Source: Oscillospiraceae bacterium
GTDB taxonomy: Bacteria > Bacillota > Clostridia > Christensenellales > Aristaeellaceae
NCBI GenBank assembly: GCA_031266295.1
Contig: JAISBH010000102.1
Span: 1 to 5,396, forward strand
Length of the DNA stretch: 5,396 bases
Direction of reading: 5' to 3'
Each line of letters starts with the position of its first letter. Position 1 is the first letter of the stretch. The notes beneath the pieces were generated by a model, which had not been told where the DNA came from, did no database searches, and worked only from the letters and a program-made list of their open reading frames with translations. Of this stretch, positions 1 through 4,362 are shown piece by piece. Both the position numbers and the translations under genes were made by a program.

Positions 1-218
1 TAACGCACGACGTAGACGAGGCGATATACCTGGCCGACCGCGTGTTCGTGATGACGCCGCGTCCGGCCAAGATAGAGCAGGTTATCAAAATCGAGATAGG
101 GCGCAACCCCAACCATGGACGCAACCGCGACGATCCCGATTTCCTGTTGATGCGCGCGAAGATACTGCAGATACTCAACTTCACCGGGCATAAACACGCG
201 TTGGAGTATAACCTGTAA
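1..218 (+). CDS. ABC transporter ATP-binding protein, C-terminal part (nitrate/sulfonate/taurine type)
   Basis: The gene runs in from the left edge; the first complete codon is at position 3 and the TAA is at 216-218, leaving 71 residues. The fragment opens with THDVDEAIYLADRVFVM, the switch (H-loop) histidine and following segment of an ABC nucleotide-binding domain. The pattern HDVDEAxYLADRVxVM followed by TPRPAKI is typical of the SsuB/NrtD/TauB group, which energises import of small anions or organic sulfur/nitrogen compounds. Walker A, Walker B and the signature motif lie outside the window. It probably works with the substrate-binding protein that follows on the same strand 173 bases later; the permease is not visible here. 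The family call is firm; the substrate cannot be read from this piece. Confidence 0.9.
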   Translation, partial: THDVDEAIYLADRVFVMTPRPAKIEQVIKIEIGRNPNHGRNRDDPDFLLMRAKILQILNFTGHKHALEYNL

Positions 219-310
219 TCCAACCATAGACCCGTTTTAATTCAACCCTAATCCGCTAAGACGCCGCCGCCGCGACGGTCAGAGCTCAGCCGAAGCGGCG
301 ATCGGATAAA

Positions 311-341
311 TGCCGCCCGCTCAATCCAGGGCGGGCAGGCA
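311..341 (+). other. GC-rich stem-loop in the 173-base gap between the ATPase and substrate-binding protein genes
   Basis: TGCC-GCCCGC (311-320) pairs with GCGGGC-A-GGCA (331-341), giving ten base pairs with one bulged A around a ten-base loop. No T-run follows on the + strand, so it is not a good intrinsic terminator. It lies about 40 bases before the ribosome binding site of the next gene. It could be an intercistronic processing or stabilising hairpin that favours expression of the binding protein, as in many ABC operons. The rest of 219-391 holds a second weaker GC-rich pairing (CGCCGC near 262-275 with GCGGCG near 296-301) and no convincing promoter. Confidence 0.4.
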
Positions 342-378
342 TCACTAGTTACTCATTACCCAACAACCGACACGACAC

Positions 379-384
379 AGGAGG
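379..384 (+). promoter_or_regulatory. Ribosome binding site of the substrate-binding protein gene
   Basis: A perfect AGGAGG lies seven bases before the ATG at 392 and fixes this start codon. Confidence 0.9.
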
Positions 385-391
385 GACAACC

Positions 392-1507
392 ATGACGAAC
401 ACACGCAAATTCGCGAAACAGGCCTTGACGCTCGCGCTGGCGCTGCTTATGCTTACGCTGGCCGCCGCGCAGGCCTGCGCCGAGGCCGCGCCCATCGAAG
501 ACGATCCGCTCCACGGCGAAGAACCCTACACGGTCAAGGTGCTGTACGGCACAGGACTGTGCGGCGTGCCGTTCCACGTAGCCAAGCAGCTGGGTTTCTT
601 TGAGGCCGAGGGGCTGGTTGAGGGCGTGGACTACGAATTCTTCAAGAGTGATTCCGCGCAGAACGAGCTGTTCGCCACCGGAAACCTGGACGTGGGCAAC
701 GGTCTGCTGGCATCCAAGCTAGCCCCGCTGGATAACGGTCTGGAGATAAAGACCGTCGCTGGCCTGCACACGGGATGCATCCAGATACTGGGCCGCGCCG
801 AGAGCGGAATCAACACGGTCGAAGACCTTCGCGGCAAACGCATCGGCGTCAGCGCGCTGGCGACGTCCGCGCACATCATCTCCCAGCGCGTGCTGGCCAG
901 CGCCGGAATCGGCGTTACGACCGATAACAGCGAAGTGGAATTCGTCGTATTCACGCAGAGCGAACTGCCGCTGGTGCTGGAGAACGGCGCGGTTGACGCG
1001 ATAGTGACGGAAGATCCGACGGCCACCACGCTGATAGTGGACGGCGTCGCGACAAGCATTTACAATTATGGCGTATCAGAATACCTAAAGGACGAATATT
1101 GCTGCACGCTATGGGTCACAGCTGAGGCGCTGGAGAAATATCCCTACCAGATCAGCCGTGTGGTCAACGCTATTCTGAAGGCCAGCGCGTGGGTGGACGC
1201 GAACCGTCACCTAGCGATCGACATTCAGATGGAGAATGGCTGGAACCCGAATGGAGCCGAAGGGAAGCGCGAGTACGCTTACGCGTCAATCGACAACTTT
1301 AAATACCTACCGTCGGTAAGCGGCGCGCGCGACGCGCTGTACCGCAACATCACCGAGATGCAGGAACTGGGCCTGGTCAAGGCTGAGACGGACGCGAAAG
1401 CGTTGGCGGAATACGCGTTCTTCGCGCTGCCGAACGTACCGGATACATATGTCGGAACAGAGATTGTGCCGCCGCTGGATCCTTATCAGTTCGTGAGCGA
1501 GAAGTAA
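392..1507 (+). CDS. ABC transporter substrate-binding protein, NMT1/SsuA-like
   Basis: The 371-residue protein begins with a classical export signal: a basic n-region (MTNTRKFAKQ), a hydrophobic core at about residues 11-26, then AQACAEA. Cys29 could be lipidated, which is usual for Gram-positive binding proteins, but AAAQAC is a poor lipobox with Gln at -2, so signal peptidase I cleavage is also possible. The mature part reads like a type 2 periplasmic-binding fold of the NMT1/THI5-SsuA family: a first strand TVKVLYG, then the characteristic GVPFHVAKQLGFFEAEGL, the hinge-side VEDLRGKRIGVSA at about 141-153, and a late segment with AVDAIVTEDP. Such proteins deliver nitrate, sulfonates, taurine or thiamine-precursor-like ligands to an importer. 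The preceding ATPase fits this role. The ligand is unknown. The start is set by a perfect AGGAGG seven bases upstream, and the length is close to the family norm. Confidence 0.9.
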   Translation: MTNTRKFAKQALTLALALLMLTLAAAQACAEAAPIEDDPLHGEEPYTVKVLYGTGLCGVPFHVAKQLGFFEAEGLVEGVDYEFFKSDSAQNELFATGNLDVGNGLLASKLAPLDNGLEIKTVAGLHTGCIQILGRAESGINTVEDLRGKRIGVSALATSAHIISQRVLASAGIGVTTDNSEVEFVVFTQSELPLVLENGAVDAIVTEDPTATTLIVDGVATSIYNYGVSEYLKDEYCCTLWVTAEALEKYPYQISRVVNAILKASAWVDANRHLAIDIQMENGWNPNGAEGKREYAYASIDNFKYLPSVSGARDALYRNITEMQELGLVKAETDAKALAEYAFFALPNVPDTYVGTEIVPPLDPYQFVSEK

Positions 1508-1520
1508 TCGCAGACAGGAA

Positions 1521-1548
1521 CCTCTCTGCCGCCACAGCGGCAGAGGGG
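1521..1548. terminator. Strong GC-rich hairpin between convergent genes, probable bidirectional terminator
   Basis: CCTCTCTGCCGC (1521-1532) pairs with GCGGCAGAGGGG (1537-1548) over twelve base pairs (one G-U) with the loop CACA. It begins 13 bases after the stop of the binding-protein gene and lies about 20 bases beyond the trpS stop on the other strand. Neither side has a long T-run (CCTTACCC on +, TTCCTGTCTG on -), so termination may be imperfect. Its position between two converging genes supports the role. Confidence 0.65.
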
Positions 1549-1568
1549 GCCTTACCCGACACATCATC

Positions 1569-2585
1569 TCAAAACAGCGGCGCGAGTCCAACCTTCTTGC
1601 GCACCTTAGCCATCGTGCGAGCCGCTATGCGCGACGCACGCTCCGCGCCATCTTTGAGTACACGATTCAACTCCGCTTGATCAGCCATCCACCGTTTGTG
1701 CTCTGCCTGTATCGGCGCAAGCGCCTCTATACACGCCTCCGCCGCCTCAGCTTTCAGCACGCCATAGCCCTTGCCCGCGTAGTCAGCCTCTATCGCGTCT
1801 ATCCCCCGACCTGTCAGTATGCTCAATATCGACATCAGATTGGACACCCCTGGCTTATTCTCCGGATCATATTTGATGCGCGCATCGGAATCCGTTACCG
1901 CCCGCTTCATCTTCTTGCGTATCATGTCGGGCGAATCCAGCATCCCTATAAACGTATCCTCCGGATCGGACTTGCTCATCTTGCGCAACGGATCCTTCAG
2001 CGACAGTATCTTCGCGCCCAACTTCGGTATATACGGTTCCGGCACGACTAATACATCGCCGTAAATATTATTGAACCTGACCGCTATGTCGCGCGCTATC
2101 TCCAAATGCTGCTTCTGATCAGCCCCGACAGGCACCACATCAGTCTGATACAGCAGTATATCCGCCGCCATCAACACCGGATACGTAAACAACCCGGCGT
2201 TTATGTTGTCCACGTGCTTCGCCGATTTATCTTTATACTGGGTCATCCGCTGCAACTCGCCCATATATGTAAAGCAATTCAACACCCATGCCAGCTCCGC
2301 GTGCGCCGGCACATGCGACTGACAGTACAGTATATTCTTATTCGGATCAAGCCCTACGGCCAGATACAGCGCGGCCAACTCGCTGATGTTGCGCCGCAGC
2401 TCCGTCGGATCCTGTCTCACCGTTATCGCGTGCATATCAACTACGCAATACAAGCTGTTGTAGTTATCCTCCAACAACTTGAAATTGCGCAGCGAGCCGA
2501 TATAGTTCCCCACCGTAAGCCGCCCCGATGGTTGAATGCCAGAGAATATAACGGGTTTCTTAGACGTTTTGATTTCGCCCTGCAT
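1569..2585 (-). CDS. trpS: Tryptophanyl-tRNA synthetase (TrpRS)
   Basis: This cytoplasmic class I aminoacyl-tRNA synthetase charges tRNA-Trp with tryptophan using ATP. From the chosen ATG the protein has 338 residues, normal for bacterial TrpRS. The N-terminal segment VIFSGIQPSGRLTVGNYIGS contains the HIGH-equivalent GNYIG (about 26-30). MAADILLYQ lies at about 139-147, VGADQKQHLE at about 153-162 (the bacterial GADQ tryptophan/ATP pocket), and the KMSKS loop is exact at 202-206 and followed by DP. The reading frame extends ten codons further to a GTG at 2615, but GAGGTG at 2592-2597 with a six-base spacer points to the ATG at 2585. A promoter lies just upstream and the untranslated leader is only about 30 bases, so no T-box or trp leader fits before this copy. 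It may also receive read-through from the rluA-like gene 88 bases upstream. Confidence 0.97.
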   Translation of the reverse strand: MQGEIKTSKKPVIFSGIQPSGRLTVGNYIGSLRNFKLLEDNYNSLYCVVDMHAITVRQDPTELRRNISELAALYLAVGLDPNKNILYCQSHVPAHAELAWVLNCFTYMGELQRMTQYKDKSAKHVDNINAGLFTYPVLMAADILLYQTDVVPVGADQKQHLEIARDIAVRFNNIYGDVLVVPEPYIPKLGAKILSLKDPLRKMSKSDPEDTFIGMLDSPDMIRKKMKRAVTDSDARIKYDPENKPGVSNLMSILSILTGRGIDAIEADYAGKGYGVLKAEAAEACIEALAPIQAEHKRWMADQAELNRVLKDGAERASRIAARTMAKVRKKVGLAPLF

Positions 2586-2591
2586 GATGCC

Positions 2592-2597
2592 CACCTC
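2592..2597 (-). promoter_or_regulatory. Ribosome binding site that decides the trpS start
   Basis: Read on the - strand, GAGGTG followed by GGCATC and ATG. It lies inside the frame of the longer GTG-started version and argues for the shorter 338-residue product. Confidence 0.75.
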
Positions 2598-2621
2598 ATT
2601 ATTCAATATAAACACTGCTTT

Positions 2622-2650
2622 AGTATATCATACTGTACGCCCTGCTACAA
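2622..2650 (-). promoter_or_regulatory. Probable trpS promoter
   Basis: On the - strand, TATACT (2622-2627, one mismatch to the -10 consensus) lies 17 bases after TTGTAG (2645-2650, a weak -35). The predicted transcript start near 2615 gives a leader of about 30 bases before the ATG at 2585. Confidence 0.55.
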
Positions 2651-2673
2651 CTGTTCCGCATTTCAAAACATTA

Positions 2674-3402
2674 TTAATCAACTATACTCCATCTCATCAG
2701 CCCTATCTCCCGCGTATCATAATCTGCGGTGAACGGCGCGCGAACCCAGAACGCCTGACCGCTCAACCCCGCCAGACATCCTCCCGTCTCGCCGAAGATC
2801 ATCCCGACGGCCCACAATCGCTGCGCCCTTACCCGTCGTTCCCGGTTCACGCGCCTGTCGCCATACTTGTCGTCGCCCAATATCGGCCAACCCGCCGCCG
2901 ACAACTGTGCACGAATCTGATGCGTGCGCCCCGTCAGCAAACGTGCCGCAACGAGACACGTTCCCCCCTCCAACCGCTTGACCGCACTGTACAACGTGCG
3001 CGCCAGCTTCGCCCCGGGGACAGGGTGGTCATACACTCTCGCAAACGAACGGACGGAGTCTTTAGCCATGTAGCCGATTAGTTCACCCGACGCGGGTTTC
3101 GGCGCGCAGATCGTCTCACACAGATATACTTTAGTAATGACCCCGCCCCTGCCGGACGATACACCCGTTTCAGTCCCGCCGCGAAACAGCGCGAACGCCG
3201 CGTCGCGAGCCTCGACCGTTTTCGCGAGCAACACCAATCCGCCCGTCATCGTATCCAAGCGATGGCAGGCATAAACCACACCGCAGCGAGCGCTCACCTC
3301 TCCGATAAGCGAGCGGCTGGCGTCACCGTCCGGCTCGACGGGCAGGCGCTGGGGTTTGCTCACGATTACGACGTCACTGTCTTCGAATAAAATCTCTAAC
3401 AT
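2674..3402 (-). CDS. RluA-family RNA pseudouridine synthase
   Basis: The 242-residue protein carries the RluA catalytic core. EILFEDSDVVIVSKPQRLPVEP opens it, CHRLDTMTGGLVLLAK follows with the catalytic aspartate Asp50 in the HRLD motif, and the active-site segment TGRTHQIRAQL (157-167) is followed by ILGDDKYGD. These enzymes isomerise specific uridines in rRNA or tRNA to pseudouridine; the target here cannot be told. There is no N-terminal S4 domain, so it is one of the short RluA-like paralogues. A Gly/Ser-rich stretch of roughly a dozen residues (about 75-90) sits where the family usually has a short turn before KxY. The ATG at 3402 is right at the start of the conserved core, but no Shine-Dalgarno sequence precedes it (TTTTGCATT-ATG). 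A weak TACTAT eight bases before the ATG would allow a leaderless message. The duplicated module begins immediately upstream. Confidence 0.92.
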   Translation of the reverse strand: MLEILFEDSDVVIVSKPQRLPVEPDGDASRSLIGEVSARCGVVYACHRLDTMTGGLVLLAKTVEARDAAFALFRGGTETGVSSGRGGVITKVYLCETICAPKPASGELIGYMAKDSVRSFARVYDHPVPGAKLARTLYSAVKRLEGGTCLVAARLLTGRTHQIRAQLSAAGWPILGDDKYGDRRVNRERRVRAQRLWAVGMIFGETGGCLAGLSGQAFWVRAPFTADYDTREIGLMRWSIVD

Positions 3403-3416
3403 AATGCAAAATAGTA

Positions 3417-3444
3417 TTGATTTTTCGAGTGGATTGAGTATAAT
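3417..3444 (+). promoter_or_regulatory. Promoter of antitoxin-like RNA, copy 1
   Basis: TTGATT (3417-3422), a 16-base spacer and a perfect TATAAT (3439-3444) form a strong sigma-A-type promoter. Start of transcription is expected near 3450-3452. Both hexamers and the spacing are kept in copy 2, while three spacer bases differ. Confidence 0.8.
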
Positions 3445-3450
3445 AAGAGG

Positions 3451-3535
3451 CAGAGGGTTCCCAGCCTGGGACGCTGCCTCCAGCAGCTTCTGTATAGAAA
3501 CCGCCGTAGATTGTGGCCTACGGCGGTTTGTTCTT
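3451..3535 (+). ncRNA. Antisense antitoxin-like small RNA, copy 1
   Basis: A consensus promoter and an intrinsic terminator enclose about 85 nt with no start codon served by a ribosome binding site, so a noncoding RNA is the simplest reading. By eye it folds into three hairpins: TCCCA/TGGGA (3459-3471), GCTGC/GCAGC with the loop CTCCA (3473-3487), and the terminator stem (3498-3529). It is transcribed towards the 38-residue peptide gene on the other strand. Its 3' end covers that gene's stop codon and 3' untranslated region, the arrangement of RatA with txpA and SR4 with bsrG. Expected action is base pairing with the overlapping mRNA, leading to degradation or blocked translation. The CUCC loop could also pair with the toxin's GGAG. 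The 5' end is inferred from the promoter, and expression is unproven. Confidence 0.72.
3498..3535. terminator. Intrinsic terminator, shared by both convergent transcripts, copy 1
   Basis: AAACCGCCGTAG (3498-3509) and CTACGGCGGTTT (3518-3529) form a perfect twelve-base-pair stem with an eight-base loop. On the + strand GTTCTT follows, ending the antitoxin RNA. On the - strand TTTCTAT follows, so it can also end the toxin mRNA. If both stop here, the two RNAs overlap by only about 45 nt, including the fully self-complementary stem. Confidence 0.82.
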
Positions 3536-3650
3536 AGCCTTTATTCTTCCGTTTACTGAGCCAATCCGCTAGCGTTACCACTAACGAAGCCAGGCTCAAC
3601 AGAAGTGAGACGCCTTCGACCGCTGCCATGAAGAACTCATAGCCAGTCAT
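3534..3650 (-). CDS. Small hydrophobic type I toxin-like peptide, copy 1 (BsrG/TxpA or holin-like toxin group)
   Basis: The 38-residue peptide has the short N-terminus MTGYEFF, a hydrophobic helix at about residues 8-31 (with SLLLSLASLVVTLADWL in its second half) and a basic tail SKRKNKG. A Tyr-Glu pair at positions 4-5, one membrane segment and a lysine-rich end are features of the BsrG/TxpA and Hol_Tox-type peptides of Bacillota, and BsrG is also about 38 residues. Such peptides insert in the cytoplasmic membrane and stop growth when overproduced. The ATG at 3650 lies eight bases after AGGAGG. An in-frame ATG at 3656 is only two bases from it and is unlikely to be used. The gene has its own promoter and a leader of about 110 nt, and its 3' end overlaps the convergent antitoxin RNA. 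Compared with copy 2 the protein is identical. Function is inferred from size, composition and architecture. Confidence 0.82.
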   Translation of the reverse strand: MTGYEFFMAAVEGVSLLLSLASLVVTLADWLSKRKNKG

Positions 3651-3658
3651 CGGCATCA

Positions 3659-3664
3659 CCTCCT
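3659..3664 (-). promoter_or_regulatory. Ribosome binding site of toxin copy 1
   Basis: A perfect AGGAGG on the - strand, within GTAGGAGGTGATG, lies eight bases before the ATG at 3650. In the mRNA it could be masked by leader UGCCUCC (positions 3699-3705), giving seven pairs including two G-U, so access may be regulated. Confidence 0.88.
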
Positions 3665-3766
3665 ACTTTCCCCACGGACAAAAATCCTAGGTACTCACGG
3701 AGGCAGCTAAACCGCGTAGGTTTATTTTACCCTCTGCCAATATGGGAGTCACCGCCCACGTCAGGC

Positions 3767-3795
3767 ATTATACACTATCGTTCCTGCAAAATCAA
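3767..3795 (-). promoter_or_regulatory. Promoter of toxin copy 1
   Basis: On the - strand, TTGATT (3790-3795), a 17-base spacer and a perfect TATAAT (3767-3772). The -35 box is the same TTGATT used by the antitoxin promoter. Transcription should start near 3760, giving a leader of about 110 nt. A perfect palindrome, GGATTATCC (3799-3807), lies just upstream of the -35 box and is kept in copy 2 as a possible operator. Confidence 0.8.
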
Positions 3796-3868
3796 TCAGG
3801 ATTATCCATATTTCGACAGGGCTATGCTATGTTTTGCGTGATTATGCTACCCGCAAGAACAACGCGCC

Positions 3869-3898
3869 TCAACGCGTGCTCACCGGATACTCTTTTTG
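3869..3898 (-). pseudogene. Decayed remnant of the 3' end of the TSCPD gene
   Basis: On the - strand, these 30 bases align with the last 30 bases of the TSCPD gene (4363-4392), including its TGA. They match at 24 of 30 positions without gaps, and a TGA now interrupts the frame early. It marks the right edge of module copy 1 and shows that the duplicated segment reached into the neighbouring gene. It has diverged more than the toxin gene, as expected of a nonfunctional stretch. Confidence 0.65.
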
Positions 3899-3907
3899 CA
3901 ATTGGTG

Positions 3908-3935
3908 TTGATTTTTTTAGCGGATTGAGTATAAT
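3908..3935 (+). promoter_or_regulatory. Promoter of antitoxin-like RNA, copy 2
   Basis: TTGATT (3908-3913), 16-base spacer, perfect TATAAT (3930-3935); expected start near 3941-3943. Both hexamers are identical to copy 1. Confidence 0.8.
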
Positions 3936-3941
3936 AAGAAA

Positions 3942-4025
3942 CAGAGGGTTCCCATCCCGGGACGCTGCCTCCAGCAGCTTCCGTATAGAAACCGCCGTAG
4001 TTGTTTCCTACGGCGGTTTGTTTTT
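3942..4025 (+). ncRNA. Antisense antitoxin-like small RNA, copy 2
   Basis: About 84 nt between promoter and terminator. The middle hairpin GCTGC-CTCCA-GCAGC is unchanged from copy 1. The first hairpin changed from TCCCA-GCC-TGGGA to TCCC-ATCCC-GGGA, keeping four pairs and losing one A-T pair. The 5' motif GGCAG became AACAG, which weakens a possible outer pairing with CTGCC, and the terminator loop is one base shorter. The part antisense to the toxin end differs only in the terminator loop and in one T-tract base, so each RNA can probably act on either toxin mRNA. The 5' end is inferred and expression is not shown by sequence alone. Confidence 0.7.
3989..4025. terminator. Intrinsic terminator, shared by both convergent transcripts, copy 2
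   Basis: The same perfect twelve-base-pair stem (3989-4000 with 4008-4019) around a seven-base loop, TTGTTTC, followed by GTTTTT on the + strand. This T-tract is better than in copy 1, where a C interrupts it. Both arms are unchanged although the loop differs, which supports selection on the stem. Confidence 0.87.
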
Positions 4026-4140
4026 AGCCTTTATTCTTCCGTTTACTGAGCCAATCCGCTAGCGTTACCACTAACGAAGCTAGGCTCAACAGAAGCGAGA
4101 CACCTTCGACCGCCGCCATGAAGAACTCATAGCCAGTCAT
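4024..4140 (-). CDS. Small hydrophobic type I toxin-like peptide, copy 2
   Basis: This 38-residue peptide is identical to the one encoded at 3534-3650: MTGYEFF start, one membrane-spanning helix, basic SKRKNKG tail. The gene differs from copy 1 at four bases, each in a third codon position and each silent (Ala GCA/GCG, Gly GGC/GGT, Ser TCA/TCG, Leu CTG/CTA). The pattern indicates that the peptide is translated and under purifying selection, or that the copies are homogenised. AGGAGG lies eight bases before the ATG. The gene is followed by the shared terminator and overlapped at its stop codon by the convergent RNA. The likely role is a membrane-active type I toxin kept silent by that RNA; a short membrane regulator without toxicity is the main alternative. 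Confidence 0.82.
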   Translation of the reverse strand: MTGYEFFMAAVEGVSLLLSLASLVVTLADWLSKRKNKG

Positions 4141-4148
4141 CGGCATCA

Positions 4149-4154
4149 CCTCCT
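4149..4154 (-). promoter_or_regulatory. Ribosome binding site of toxin copy 2
   Basis: A perfect AGGAGG eight bases before the ATG at 4140, within an 87-base leader segment (4141-4227) that is identical to copy 1. Confidence 0.88.
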
Positions 4155-4256
4155 ACTTTCCCCACGGACAAAAATCCTAGGTACTCACGGAGGCAGCTAA
4201 ACCGCGTAGGTTTATTTTACCCTCTGCTAATGCGAGCGCCACCGCCCACATTAGGC

Positions 4257-4285
4257 ATTATACACTATCGACCCTGCAAAATCAA
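4257..4285 (-). promoter_or_regulatory. Promoter of toxin copy 2
   Basis: On the - strand, TTGATT (4280-4285), 17-base spacer, TATAAT (4257-4262). Both hexamers are unchanged from copy 1, although two spacer bases and much of the initial transcribed region differ. The GGATTATCC palindrome is at 4289-4297. Confidence 0.8.
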
Positions 4286-4362
4286 TCAGGATTATCCATA
4301 TTTCGACAGGGCTATGCTATGCTTTGCGTGATTATACTACCCGTGTGAGCGAACGGCGCGCA

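Larger units (their letters stand above)
3405..3896. repeat. Tandem duplicated toxin-antitoxin module, copy 1
   Basis: The unit of about 490 bp is repeated directly next to itself. Corresponding bases are 491 apart before the terminator loop and 490 apart after it, where copy 2 lost one base. Both copies begin at a TGCAA just before the TTGATT promoter element and end inside the 3' part of the TSCPD gene or its remnant. Conservation is uneven: coding region, ribosome binding site and leader are nearly or fully identical, whereas the stretch after the toxin -10 box differs at 8 of 29 bases. The exact junction is uncertain by a few bases. Confidence 0.9.

Noticed and set aside
2586..2615. Longer trpS starting at GTG 2615.
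   Set aside because: The extra ten residues are not part of the TrpRS fold, the GTG lies at the expected transcript start, and GAGGTG is well placed for ATG 2585.
2586..2673. T-box or tryptophan-responsive leader before trpS.
   Set aside because: Only 88 bases separate the genes, and the likely leader is about 30 bases. There is no specifier loop, T-box sequence or antiterminator.
2106..2732. 208-codon + strand frame, and others at 1677-2064 and 2536-3081.
   Set aside because: They are opposite trpS and the rluA-like gene, which have clear family motifs. Their translations are His/Arg/Gln-rich or low in pattern, as expected of shadow frames.
3451..3535. 6S RNA or a riboswitch as an alternative for the + strand RNA.
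   Set aside because: It is far shorter than 6S RNA and lacks its long closing stem with a central bubble. No gene follows on the same strand for a riboswitch to control, and no known aptamer core is visible.
3356..3559. A 67-codon + strand frame, and a related one at 3742-4062 that shares FSGLSIIR and DAASSSF segments.
   Set aside because: The shared peptide comes from the duplicated antitoxin RNA. There is no ribosome binding site, the frames run through the promoter and terminator stem, and they diverge after the loop where one base was lost. The RNA explanation is better.
3796..3840. LexA (SOS) box controlling the toxin.
   Set aside because: TCGAAATATGG on the - strand slightly resembles a Gram-positive LexA site, but the second half-site GTTCG is missing.
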